The notes under the pieces: model-generated
Seen by the model: only the letters and a program-made list of their open reading frames with translations
Databases searched by the model: none
What the model was told of the DNA's origin: nothing
Translations under genes and position numbers: made by a program
DNA from: Nautilus pompilius
Taxonomy: Eukaryota > Mollusca > Cephalopoda > Nautilida > Nautilidae
Reading direction: 5' to 3'
Assembly: GCA_018389105.1 (NCBI GenBank)
Contig: JACATO010000688.1
Span: 288,001 to 352,000, forward strand
DNA: 64,000 bases
Shown: positions 36,338 to 48,500 of the stretch, piece by piece
Layout of the letters: every line of letters begins with the position of its first letter
Numbering within the stretch: position 1 is the first letter of the stretch

Positions 36338-36455
36338 AATTTGAGATGATGAAATATTTCATCAGACCAATTATGACTGGACAATTTGAGATGTTGAAAT
36401 ACCTATTTCATCAGACAAAACTTGATTGGTTAATTTAAGATGATGAAATACTGCA
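36338..36455. repeat. Three 45-49 bp repeats with a palindrome, upstream of the element's gene
   Basis: AATTTGAGATGATGAAAT-like segments start at 36338, 36383 and 36432, each followed by a TTTCATCAGA or CTGCATCTGA arm. The first contains the perfect 16 bp palindrome GATGAAATATTTCATC (36348-36363). They lie just upstream of the minus-strand gene and inside the element. Subterminal repeats like these often bind the element's own transposase or form its promoter; that role is inferred. Confidence 0.7.
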
Positions 36456-36779
36456 TCTGAACTACGCAGCAATGAATAATGTGGTTTATTTTAAAGGTAT
36501 GTTTCCATGATGTAAATGAAATACATGCATACACGTCATTAATTGGAATTTCTATATAATGCATGAGCTAAAACCAAAAAACTTTCTCATCTTGAAAACT
36601 GTACGTGATGTCAAAAAACTAATTGTATATTTGAAATCAGCATTAAAAACTACACTAAGTACAGCTTGACATATGCTTGATGAAAAACACTTGTTGACTA
36701 GTGTAATTAGGCATTTTTTCTTCTAAGGAAAGTAATGGAACAAAAACAAAACTAAACTGCCATCAAGGGAATAAAAGGT

Positions 36780-37500
36780 TTTGGAATGCCTTCAAGTCAA
36801 GAATAGGTTTCCCTCAAATGGTACATTAGCTAAAAACTGAAAGAAAGTATTGCCAAGAAGATATTGGATAGATCTGTTAGAAGGTATTTGGTAAGAGTAA
36901 ACTTCAAATCCCAGGTATAAAACCAGGACTTTCTGACATACAAAGACAAAAAATAGTTCAGCTTTGTAAGAAATACCAAAATTGACAAGTACAAGATTAG
37001 AGCAAGATGATATTTGCAGATAAAGGTTCACTTAATCATTCTGGTAATTGTGGTGCTTTGAGAGTCAGAAGAAAATCAGATGGAATATTTTAATCAAACT
37101 GTATTTCACCAACTCAGAAGCATCAAAAGAATATCCACACCTAAGCCTGTTTCTTTGTTAATGCTAAAAATAATTTGGTAATTCTACCAAAAGGAAAATT
37201 GTTGAATATAAATTGGTATTTGAATCTTTTAAACACAGATTTTGTAGTATCAGCAAAGAAGCTCCTCCTTGGTGGCAGCTTTCGGTTTTTACAAGATGAG
37301 GCACTATGTCACATAACAAAGAGAATTTACTGGTTTAAAAAATGGCCTAAGAAGTCTCCTGATGATGTAATATATCACCCAAAAAATCATTCAAAGAATA
37401 GAGAAGAATTGGAAAAAGTCATTGAGGAAGCTTGAGAGAACATTTCGTTGTAGAAGACATTAGTTGAAACAATGCCAGGAGAATGAAATCAGTCATTAGA
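36780..37500 (+). pseudogene. Tc1-like transposase remnant (second Tc1 lineage)
   Basis: Broken frames give GLSDIQRQKIVQLCKKYQN, NHSGNCGALRVRRKSDGI, NNLVILPKGKLLNINWYLNL, LNTDFVVSAKKLLLGGSFRF, LQDEALCHITKRIYWFKKW and REELEKVIEEA. This follows the order of Tc1 proteins: RLEFAKKY...DESKF...VRRKPGE...GNLVILPKG...NSEWYLNLL...FQQDGAPCH. The second catalytic Asp remains in LQDEAL. The first is lost and the SPDLNPIE block is reduced to a degraded KSPDDV. It is clearly different from the DD36E copies A and B. Ends were not found. It sits directly beside the 2.37 kb element. Confidence 0.8.
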
Positions 37501-39100
37501 AACAAAGGTAATTTGGCAAATGATTAACAAAAAAAGACTAATGTTTTAACTTATTTTGTTGATGTAATTTCATATTTTGTTTATCATATTTGTTAATAAA
37601 TAGTTGATAAAATCAAAACAATTTTATTGAGCTTTAAGCCTTCATGTTGACAGACAAGTATAAAACATTTAAAATGAGAGCCAGATTAAGTGGCCAAGGC
37701 TGTACAGAAAACCTCTATTTACATTTTTAGAAATATTGAAGAAGATTCATGTGCACAGCTTTGTTTTAATTAACTTAACACCAAAAATGACTTTCCAAAC
37801 TGTTGTGTGAAACTTATCGGTATTTGGTAAAAGTACCCTGTGCATGGGATGTTAAATTGCCAATGGTGACCTGGTCCAGCCTTGCGCAAAGTAAGCTAAG
37901 TTACTCACATTAACAAAGAAGGGGCAACAACAACGACGACGACGACGACGTTAGAAGTGAACTAACGGATTTGGGTGGCAGGATAATGATAGAAACTTTA
38001 AAAAGTCAAAAACGAGCAAGCCACAAAAACCATCAGAATCTCAGGTATGATAAGTCATGCTACAAATAGCTCCAATTGCACTAAACAAAGTCTCTTTTAG
38101 ACTATCATGGAACTCATGTTCTAGAAAAAATAGGGATAGTTTAGAACAAGTCCAAAGGTTTATTAGAATGATTAGCAAACTTATACAAAACTGAGCAAGA
38201 AAAAAATCTGAATTTGAACAAAAGAAAAACCAACATATACAAATAGAATATTTAAGATTGACCACAGCCCTTTATCAACTAAACAACTCAGGAAAGGGCA
38301 AATCAGCAGAGAATAAGCTATGTTAAATAAGAGGTGGAAAAGGAAAAAAAATACATATTAAATAAAAACCACAAGAAAGTTATAATTTCATTTCAGGTTG
38401 TGGTGTTTCATAAATTTATTCTGAATTTTTAATTCAAAATCAAAACAAGATGTGGCCAGTATCTTCCTGCAGCCCTTATTTAACAGGGTTGAATTTCCTG
38501 TGCCAGACAAGTATAGCAGAAACCTTTCACAAATGACTGGATAAGCAGCCTTACATGACCAACAATGGCATAATAAACAATGTGCAATCCGCCCAGGAAA
38601 GCAATATGGTTCTTAAGCAGATGGAGATAACCAATATTATTTAAAGTTGAAGATGAAGCTTTAAGTTACACTAATGGATAGTTTAAAAAGCCCAGAGCAT
38701 CAATAAAGAATGATACACCAAATAGAGATAGTCAGATATATAATCTGTTTTGAAGCAGTAGGTTGTCAGGAAAATGTGAGGATTTGACACTACATGTATT
38801 CTTATTAATGGCATATATCGCAAAGCCATTAGTATACAACATTTTTTGTTAAAAGGATACTACTACATTTTGAAAAGTAGATAAAGATTAACAGATTTGT
38901 AAATTCAATAGAACAAATTATAAATAAGCATCACCAATTTTCTAGCTGAACCTAAACATTTTCATGGTAAAATAATTGAAGTTTTAAAACTTGTTATACT
39001 CACCGATCGGTTAGTATAACTGTTTTTTTGATTAGTAAGTTAGTGACCCTAGTAGCACTTCTAATTGGTTAACTGAAATAAGTGCCAGAAGCCACTTTTA
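37501..39100. other. AT-rich spacer, no gene recognised
   Basis: Holds a CAA/CGA microsatellite at 37925-37950. The patch at about 38440-38700 is compositionally richer but unreadable. Confidence 0.45.
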
Positions 39101-40560
39101 GATCTCACTAGGTTATAATAATTGGAAAAGAAACCCACATCCAATAGCCAAGTGATCCAGTCATGTCAGGTATGGATCGCATTTGTATTTGTTTTAGATA
39201 TTTTGTTAATCCCCATTTCTCGAAAATGGATATCAGAGTTTTTAGCAAAACAAAAATTAAGAAACACCAGAGAAGGCGAGAACTTACAAACAAAGCTGCA
39301 CTAACCCAGGTCTATATTCAACAACAGAAGTTAAATATGATCAACCCAATCATTCTGATGATATTGGACTGCATGTTAATCCATCTATAAAACTATTGGA
39401 CAACCATAAACACAATCTACTTGTAAAAGATGACTCATCTCTTGACAATTATGATTTCAAAAAAGATGCAAAAGGAGCATAGGGTTTCCATCATGGGTGT
39501 GGCTAAACCAATATTCATCATGGCTTAGTTATTCTCCACACTTAAAAGGAACAATGTGTAAATGTGGTACAATTTTCAAACAGGGAACCTTCACCATGGC
39601 ACCTTATACGAGGTATAAAGACTTTCATGAAAGTGAAAGAAGTCATATTCTTACAGCTTGGCACAGAAGTGCAGAGGTGGATGCAATAACATTTTGGCCA
39701 CCAGGAAAAAACCCAAATTAAACATTGTTAACTGGACAGTGCTTTGAAGCAGTATGTTGAACAGAACCGGAAAGTACTATATCCAAAGTTTACCACCATT
39801 CTATTTTGTTCTACACATGACTTTGCTTCAGTTTAATTTCCTTACTGAATCAGGAGAGATGCTACAATTTGGAAAATGCTTTAGCTAAAGTTCACTATAC
39901 ATCTGTCCATGTACAAAAAAGGAACTAATCAGTCTCTGTAAAGAAACTGAAGAAATAGTTTCTTTGGAAAACAATTCCACTTGATTTTCAATAATTGCTG
40001 ATTAAAGTGCTGACATATTTTTTTTTGTCTTTATCTAGTTCAGATGGTGCACATTGGACACGAAAAATTCAAAAAGAAAATTGCACAAATAGATGAAGTG
40101 TACAAAACTGAAAACTTGGAAGCTGAAGCTATGACCTGGTTTGAACTTTGGTCCACAAAAGGGGAACAATGTGTTAGCAAACTAAAAAATGAATTCATTG
40201 AGTTTTTAGAGTTCACTGACCGTTACCCTTCCATTCATCAAAAAATTCATATTACTATAACATCACCAGTAACAACCTGCACGGCAGAAAGGTCACTTAG
40301 CACAATGAGAAGGGTGAAAAATATGGTTGAGGTCAACAATGGCAGATGATTGTTTGTCTGGACTTTGTATAATAAGTGTTCATGGAGCAAAAGTTACAGC
40401 TAACAAACACAAACTAATTGAAAAAATAATGGGTAAATTTGGACAAGACCAGAGATGTTTACAATTTGTATTGAATAAAAATGTGTTCTTTTCTGTTCTG
40501 GGATTGTGAGTTATAATGGGGTTCCACAATAGCAAGGAAAGCATGCTAATATTTAAAAAT
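39100..40560 (+). pseudogene. hAT transposase (ZMYM/TTF-finger type), decayed
   Basis: An N-terminal piece (39497-39721) reads MWLNQYSSWLSYSPHLKGTM then CKCGTIFKQGTF and FHESERSHILTAWHRSAEVD. This matches the TTF-type zinc finger that precedes many hAT transposases (W-x-x-YS...CxxC...F-x-H-E-x-S-x-H). A C-terminal piece (40044-40500) reads TSPVTTCTAERSLSTMRRVK, then in the next frame LRSTMADDCLSGLCI-like sequence, the hAT dimerisation signature (P-V-T-T-C-T-A-E-R-S-F-S-x-L). The catalytic middle is largely unreadable. A frameshift near 40325 breaks the C-terminal domain. No inverted ends were located. Confidence 0.82.
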
Positions 40561-41598
40561 ATATTAAAAAGAATTCCAAATGAATCACAAGTAAAAAGAT
40601 TACAGAACAAAATCAAATACCTTTGAAAGGAAAGAAAAATAAATTAGCACCTTATTTTTTTTTTACGTTATTATGCTTTCATCACCAGGTGCATTCCTCA
40701 AAACTGGATATTGTTTTATCAGTTTGCTTCCCCCTGTAATTTATCTTCTAGATCATTTTGTCATTTTGTCCCCCTCACCAGAAAAATCCCGCAGATGCCC
40801 ATGGCTAACACCACTGCCAGACTAGTGTAAACAAACTAAAAGCATCCCAAACAATGGAAGCTGGCAAAAATTTGCTTTTCCGTTTAAAACCGGGGACCAG
40901 TAATTTGCAATTTGCTGCTGCTATAGATATAGCACCAAGCAAAGCGACAGCCTTTATTCATGTCTCATAAATTGATTCTATTAAGCAGCTCATCCAAGAA
41001 TATCCAAGTCTATACAAAAGATGCTGAATAGTGCATCAACTTGGTGAAGTAGATGGGTGCTACAACAGCCAAAAGTATTGTTGGCAGGGACTTTGAGATT
41101 GGCAAATAACAGTAGCCTGTTCTGTGCATACAGTGATGGTGGCAGAACATCCAAGGCAGTGTGCAGTGCTTACAACTTTTTGACTATGATAAGTTGTCTG
41201 ATATGATACAGGCAATGAAAGATCAGTAGTAATACAGCATATAGACTGGCCAAATACTCGGCCATAGCTAAAAATGGAGATGCTACATTTAGATGATTTT
41301 GGCATCATACTTTCTAGAAAAATAAGCTGACCTATTTCAGCATCAAAATTTTATTGCGGCAACAATGGACAGAGTAGAAAATGATATACATACTTTTAAC
41401 CAAAGTGCTAACTAAAGCTTTAAAAAAACTCAGAATTATTATTCACTACAAAAGACAAGACTGATAAAAAAATAAAGAAAGAACATAATAGTTTTGCCAT
41501 CAGCAGAATCTCAATGCATGTTGTATGATTGTACAAGTTTTTTTTTTTTTAAATTGAATATTTCTCTCTTAAGAAGATAAAATTCCAACCTCAGAGTG

Positions 41599-41639
<41 letters not shown>

Positions 41640-42240
41640 TTTTATTTTAACATTAAGAGAGGAAAATAAATCTAAAATTTGTGCTGTTTGTTTTAAGATA
41701 TATTTAATTTTACTGTGACTAAGAAAATTTCAGCACCGAATTTCTGAAAAGCTCTAGCAAAAACATTTCAAAGGAAATGAATTTAATCATTTTTTAAAAA
41801 TTCATCCTGAATTGGTCCGTGTAAGTAGAGGAAACTGTATATGTTGCCATGATATTTATCATTATTTAGCAACTGAATGAAGAATAGCATCTATAAAATG
41901 GGAATAAGAGTTAGCTACTGTATGTTTACTCAAAAAATATGTTTTTCTTGTTATATAGAAATTAGTTGATCAAAACAATATGTTCCTTTTTCTTGAAAAG
42001 GTGGTAAAAAAAATGTTACTTCTAATAGAAAGCATAAAGTTATCTCATACCTGTATTTTCCTATAAGGTGAAAATTCTGCTAGAAAAGACTTGTACAACT
42101 AGAGGCAATGCCCTATCTATCTATCTCTTAAACAGTTGAACAGCCCGGTGTTTACTATCATTTCTATGAAGCTGTTGATGTAAAAATTCAGTGAGAGCCT
42201 AACAGATAATTCTAAAAGCAGTATGCTAAACACAGCAGCA
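40561..42240. other. AT-rich spacer, no gene recognised
   Basis: Contains the AC microsatellite at 41602-41638. A patch at 40860-41310 has some protein-like character on the plus strand but no recognisable motif. Confidence 0.4.
41602..41638. repeat. (AC)n microsatellite
   Basis: About eighteen AC dinucleotides in a row, uninterrupted. Confidence 0.95.
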
Positions 42241-42499
42241 CAATATGGATATTTTGGAGGTCACATCATTAGCATTCAATCAGCTTAAACAGTCATACCC
42301 TCATACAAATTTGCCAAGGTTACCAGCATGCCATCACATCCAACAAATTATTAGATGCCTAGTCTGTACCTAACATCAAAGACATTCTGGATGCTGGAAA
42401 CTTAAAGAAAAGAAATAATTAAATCTGTCCTTAATAAACAAGTAGCACATCAGAAACATCTGTTTATAAAAGTATGGACAACTTTGAAAGGAAGGGGCC

Positions 42500-42900
42500 C
42501 AATGGATGATATATACACTATTGACCAGTTATTTTCTATGATGAATCTGAATTCCAACAGTTCACTTCCAGCCACAGAACTGGGTGTGAAGATGACTTCG
42601 AAGAAACAATTTAAATTTTTTATGGTCAACAGTTAGACATGGTAGCTAGTGTTGCGGTCTAAATGGTAATCTGGTAGATGGAAAAACCAACCTAGCATTC
42701 ATTAATTTGGCTGCTTACATTTCTGTCCTTGAAACCAACTTCTTGACACTGTTTCCACTGGATATGGTAGTTGGCAGGGTAGGACGCATACCCTGTAAGC
42801 AAAACACGTGACCTGCCACAGCTAACTGACAGAGCCAAGTGACTTCATCCATGGGCACCTTAAAGTCCTGCTTGTTTTCCTTTCCTTTGTCCAAGTACTT
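42500..42900 (+). pseudogene. Probable Tc1/mariner transposase fragment
   Basis: PVIFYDESEFQQF (about 42522-42560) resembles the first-Asp block of Tc1 proteins (V-x-F-S-D-E-S-x-F). GNLVDGKTNLAFINLAAYIS then VLETNFLTLFPLD follows in the position of the VWGGI-x-GKT-x-L-x-F...Y-x-x-VL block. QDA-PVSKTRDL would be the second-Asp block. The order is right but each match is partial and in different frames, so this is only probable. Confidence 0.45.
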
Positions 42901-42959
42901 TATTCAACCATGTGACAACAAATGTTACCTTTGTTTTGAAGGTCCTTTTTTCGATGCAT

Positions 42960-45900
42960 GGTGGAAACGTGAGGTTAGAGTAGATTTTAAGCAAGTAAAT
43001 ATCCAAAAATTCATCTCATTACTGTAAGAATTATTATAACCAAATATCTCTCTTAGCAAGCAAAGGCTACCAGACACAAACAAAGATGCCACTTGTGATG
43101 ACAGAAAGTGTTAGTGAAATGACTGTTAGATTTTCGTCCTACCTGCCCTGGTCCCAGAGTGGGAAGAATATTATACCGCTACCAAGGGAGCACTAACTTT
43201 CTCTCACATTCTTCCTGCCCATTCATCTGGTCTTAGTTCCAATTGTTGTTGACAACTGGTATCTATTATATCAAATAATACCAGATGTTGTGACATGAAG
43301 GAAAAATGAATTAGATAGGCAGTGTATTCACTTGAAACATTAAAGTAATGTATGTATATTGTATATATACTGTAGCTAGATAATAGTTAGCTGTGTTTTA
43401 CCTTGCTAAATCAAGGAAACAAAATCTATTTATTTTATTTTTACAATAGTCTTTAATTCATGTAAACACTGAATCTGAGAGCAGTTTATTTCTCTCTGTT
43501 ATAGAGAGGTGTTAGAATTATTGATTACTCCCCCCTGAAATTGTGCATTTTTATTATACATCTACAGTAAATGATATAATTAATGCAAAAATGTAACAAT
43601 ATCAATTAAAAATTGCTTAAAACAACAAATGTATCTGGTTAAAATTTAGTAAATTAACATGTTCTTTTAAATAAAGGGAGAAAAATAGTTTATTAAAAAA
43701 CTTTTATTATTATTAACCAGAACTAAGCAAAGCAACTTCGTCACTCATTAATTGGCTAATGAAGAGCTTCATATAAGCACATATGGATACAGTTAAAAGC
43801 TTAAAAACAATTATTCTGTAACATAAACATCTCTGGCGCATTTCCCAGTTCACAGCAGAATTCAATTGTTTGTTAATATAGCATCAAAAGTGCATTGGCT
43901 GCTGAGTAAATGGTACAGTCATCCAAGAGACCTAACCTCAACCTAGTTATAAATGGGAGGAAAAAAAGTTCCAGACATACCACACAATCTATGATAGAAA
44001 CACAGCAGGAATAATAACGAATCCTCAAGTGAAACAAATGTACATTTATGTTTTTTTCAATAGCAAATTAGTACAAATTACATATTTCCTACTTGAATTT
44101 TATGAAATCCAGTCATCAAAACTGCAAAGTATTTTTTTAGAAAAAACATTAACCACATGTTCATTTATCCATGACAATGGCAAAGAATTTAGCTGTAAAA
44201 AGTTATAAGTTTACCAAAAATACACTCCTATCTGTTATACGGTTTACAAACTGCTCATCTTCACAAATGTATACAACTATCAATGACTAAATGGAAAATT
44301 GGTGAGAAGGGAATCAAAGGTTTGAGACAAAAAATCTTGAGAATCTCATGTTGCTACCTTTGATAATGTATTTCAAGTCCCCAACAGCAGGTATCATGTT
44401 CATCAATTTCCTTAAAATCTTATCTAACTAACATCCTTTAAATTACTACAGATCATTTTTTCTGTGATATTGGATGAGTATCTTGTTCTTCAAATCAAAC
44501 ATTTTCCATCCATGATACAGTAAAAATTGTATGCTAATTACAAGTATGCCATTAATTGTAGTTCTGTGTATCTCAGACTAGTGGACAGAAATGCCCAGGA
44601 AGCTGCATGAATGATATGATGATGTTTAATCAATGGCAGCTAAGTATGAAGAAGTTTGAGGTAAATGAGACACGGCTTAGAAGTTTATAACTTAATCAGT
44701 GGACTTTAAAAAGATTAAGAATTGCACAAAGTACACTTCACTCATTGATATGCCTACTAACTATGAAAAGTAATACTACTAATGTCATATATACTAAAGA
44801 CAATGCCTGGACTATATAATACATAACCAAACTGTTCTGATATTATGTTATATACACACACACACTCTCTCTCTCTCTTTCTACCTCCCACTTGCTTATA
44901 TATAATTTGAAGTCCTGACTTATCTTCCGCTGGGAAAGAATTGGTGGATCAAGAAGATTAATTAACATTTCTAAAGCTTCAATGTGGAATCCTAATCAAC
45001 ATATTCAATCTGTCCATTTCTGGCACTGAAATTGTTCAAACTTTGTTTAGTGAAACAACGAAATGGCAGAGCATGTCAACAAAAAGTCCTGAAATAATGG
45101 TGAAGCCATAATTCAGTAACAGCCCTGGGCATTTAGTATTATACCAATAAAAAAAGTTGCTATGTTCACTGGGTGTGCCAAACATGCTTCACCAAAGTTA
45201 AACCAATGCTTCTTACAGCACCATCAGGAATCAGTGAAATACCATCTAGTGTACCCTTGCAGCAGCATCTGCCAAACTTAATATATGTATGTCCCTTTGG
45301 TGCATCAACAAGCTGACATTACCAAACCAAAGCCCAGAATTTGTTTTGTCACTCTCACAATGCCTGAAACTTGTATGTATTGCATATATTTATAGGTAAG
45401 CCTTATACCATCAAAGTAAATACTGTACAAATAAATAACAAATGTAATAAAATACCAACAACAAAAAATCCATAAAGTGTTAAATATATATATATATATA
45501 TACCCAACTCCTTCATATTACACGGCAGGAGGGGTGGGTTTCTCCAGGCTGGACTCTCTAGAACAGAGTTTTCTCTCTGTGTGTCCTTATAGTAATTGGG
45601 GAAGTGGGGGTAGGTTTGAGCCACTGTTTATTTCTGTTATCGCCAACAGGAGCTGGAAGTGGAGAGGGTCTGATTTTTCTTTAATTGTTTTTATCTTTAT
45701 TTGAATTAATGGATGGAGACAGCAAATCAGTTCTTCGCAGTGTTTCAAGCAGAAACCTGACAGACACTAATTTAACGATACTGAAAACTTGAACAATTCT
45801 TTGCAATGTTAGATGAGCACTGCTGTCTATAAAATCAAGCAACTTAATTTACTCTGTAACTAGAAGCCCCCTTTACTACGTGTTTTTCTACCAGCGAATA

Positions 45901-48500
45901 GCTTACTGTTTAAAAATATAACATTCGTCACTTTAAAAGAAGAAATTAAAGATACTGCTAATGCAAAATGATGAAATGGCAAACTCAGAGTAAAATACAT
46001 GCAGACAATAAATAAAAGAATGGTTACACGAATGAATCAACTGACATACTCCGACTGCTTCCTTTGTAATTATTCTTGGATTCTTTATCAGGAGGTAAAG
46101 CGAAAAATCAAGAAACAAAGTCTCTTCAGGCCAAATTGTGTTCATATACAAGCCTTTAACCAATGCTGGAAAAATCAACCAATACAATTTTGTTACATAA
46201 AATGGAAACTTGCATTTTAATTTATAGAGATGTGAAAATGTAGTTTTAAGAAAAACCAAGAAACCAACTGGTTGTCAGGCCAATCCAACTACAGAATGCA
46301 ATCCAACATTACTATTTAAATAAAATTTGCTATTAAAACTTTGCTCTTCCAATCAAATATATTTATATTTAATTATCCTTATAACCATTAACTATTCCAT
46401 TTGTTGGTTCATCAGCCAAACAAATCCGGTGTAAATTCTTGACACCACACAGAAGCAGCCATTTGCATTCTTTGTGAAGATCATAGCGAATCCCGAATGT
46501 CAATTTGATTTGCATAATTTCATTCTGGAGACCAATGACGACTGATAGACTGACTGAATAATCTCATCGCCATAGCAACTACAGTTTGACTCGCATAACT
46601 AAAAACCCAGAGAGAAACGAGAATCAACAATTGGCTTGGTTAGTTCAGACATTTGCCACAGAAATACCTCTGTATGTCACTGGATTCAAATAAAGCCAAA
46701 TCCCACAAAGGGGAAAAAAATCCGGAAAATATTCACCAGATTATTGAATGTGCTTAGAAAACAAAAACTTTTAAAATGTTGGAGTGGTGATTCTGTTGTT
46801 AATGTTTTACTTAGAGCAACTGAGAAATTAGCAATTATTATGGAAGGTTCAAAATTAGAAAGAACAATGACTACAAGTAGTGCATATGACATGATATATG
46901 AATAATTTGATATATTTTTGACAATGTAATTTACAAAAACATATGGAAAATGAGCATCTCTATTTGAAATGCTCAACACCAGTATTGAGAGATATTTTGA
47001 TACTTAAAAAAGAAGTTACATTTTATAATGCAATTGATTTAATCTAAAAAAAAATCTGGGCTTCCGGTCAGGGCACGGACTTATGAGATTGGTAATCTTC
47101 TCTTATTTGTTAACTGTCATGAAGCCATGCCCAAGGTAATAAAGATATTATGTCATCTAATTATAGAAACCATTAGGGTCTTAATGTTTTGTCAACTTCT
47201 GCGTTAAAAAAACAAACAACCCGAGGATTAATTTACCATGCAATAAGTATTGGAATCAATTCTAAATAGACAGGTGTTTGCTTACATTTTGCCAGTGGAA
47301 GAAAATTACTGTCAATGACTTTTTTTCTTTCTTAGCACAAATTGGAAGTCAAATGTCTGCAAGATCAACATAAAATATATGTAAATTGGCATTATTTTGC
47401 TGTTACAGAGAGGAAAAAAATCTGCAAGTTGCAGCATATTTATAGATATAAAATATACACATCAAATTTTCAAATAAAACTGTTAATGTAGTGATAGGAA
47501 TCTACATATTAATCATTATTGTATATTTTCAACTATTGCTTAATACAACTCTTTTACCGACAGAGCTATTAGTTTAGAAATATCCTGTACCTTTGCAGTC
47601 TTAATTGTAATTTACTAATAGAATCCTTCATCAAGCATAAAAAAGGATATCTTGATCAAGTGTCTTGTGAGATAAAGGAACTTATTCTTTTTTACATTAA
47701 ACATTTTCCAACAGTGCCTAATAAACCGATGCGTGTATGGAATATTTTACTGATGCGTGCACACACAGACAGACAGACAGACAGAGGAAGGGCGAGTGAG
47801 AATGACTGTTTGATGAGAACATGCAGGCTAGATTACTGTCAACCTTGACAGGTAAGACAGCGCAACACCTGTAGGCTTAATTTGTACAATGTCGACAAGG
47901 ACCCAAAGCAGATGCACGTGCAAGAGATTTTCTGTTTTTTTTTTTTCTCTGATATCTAAATGTGCCCATGACCTTTACGATGCTAGTTTTGATCCAGAGT
48001 CAAGCTGCGATAGCAGGGGCTAGCGATGCTCTTACAATGACTCATGAAAACGTCCCATTTTATAAAAGTGAAGCTACACAAAAAAACAATCTCTAATGCA
48101 ACTAATTCTTTCAGCAAAGAGCATTGGGGGGTTAACGCCACTAACAACAGCTGATGTTTTCCAGAAAGGTTTTTATTAAATCTAAATTTCAGTTCTGAAT
48201 CATTTTGGAATCGCTGATTTAAAGGTTGCAATTGTAATATAATATGCAGTAAGTTGTTAAACGTAGTTAAGGGGGTAAATGCATTCTAGACTGATGGTCA
48301 TACAGTTCAGCTCAATCAAGGTATGCTCCCCATTTTTCTTATTTAAAGTAAACAAAACAGCCCATTATGCCTGATGAACATTTTCTTCTAGGGAAATAAT
48401 GCATATTTTATTGCTTTACCTTGATATTTTTTAATCTCTATAAAGGGAGACTACTGACATATATTGTAGCTAACCAATAAAGCAATTAATAATAATTAAG
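42960..48500. other. AT-rich DNA, no gene recognised
   Basis: No coding similarity was seen. It holds simple repeats: AC/CT near 44855-44880, TA at 45485-45502 and CAGA/GACA at 47766-47784. The patch 46380-46640 is more complex than its surroundings and is listed separately. Confidence 0.45.
46500..46585. promoter_or_regulatory. Candidate non-coding element with octamer and X-box-like motifs
   Basis: An exact octamer ATTTGCAT lies at 46508-46515, the POU-factor site in reverse. ATCGCC-AT-AGCAAC at 46566-46579 fits the RFX X-box GTNRCC-N2-RGYAAC with one mismatch. The two are about 50 bp apart in a compositionally balanced patch. Short motifs arise by chance often, so this is a weak candidate only. 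Confidence 0.2.

Larger units (their letters stand above)
34338..36703 (-). mobile_element. Complete 2.37 kb element of unclear class with long inverted ends
   Basis: The left terminus CACTGGTCAACAA (34338-34350) and the right terminus TTGTTGACTAGTG (36691-36703) are inverted copies with one mismatch. The similarity resumes further in: TTTTTCATGCTGATTTCAAA at 34402-34421 matches, inverted, 36630-36649 with one mismatch, and ACGTA-CAGTTTTCA is present inside both ends. The inverted ends therefore run about 120 bp with indels. TAA flanks both sides (34335-34337 and 36704-36706), consistent with a 3 bp target duplication. One minus-strand gene fills the interior. TAA duplications occur in PIF/Harbinger elements, but no Harbinger transposase is recognisable. 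Confidence 0.85.
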
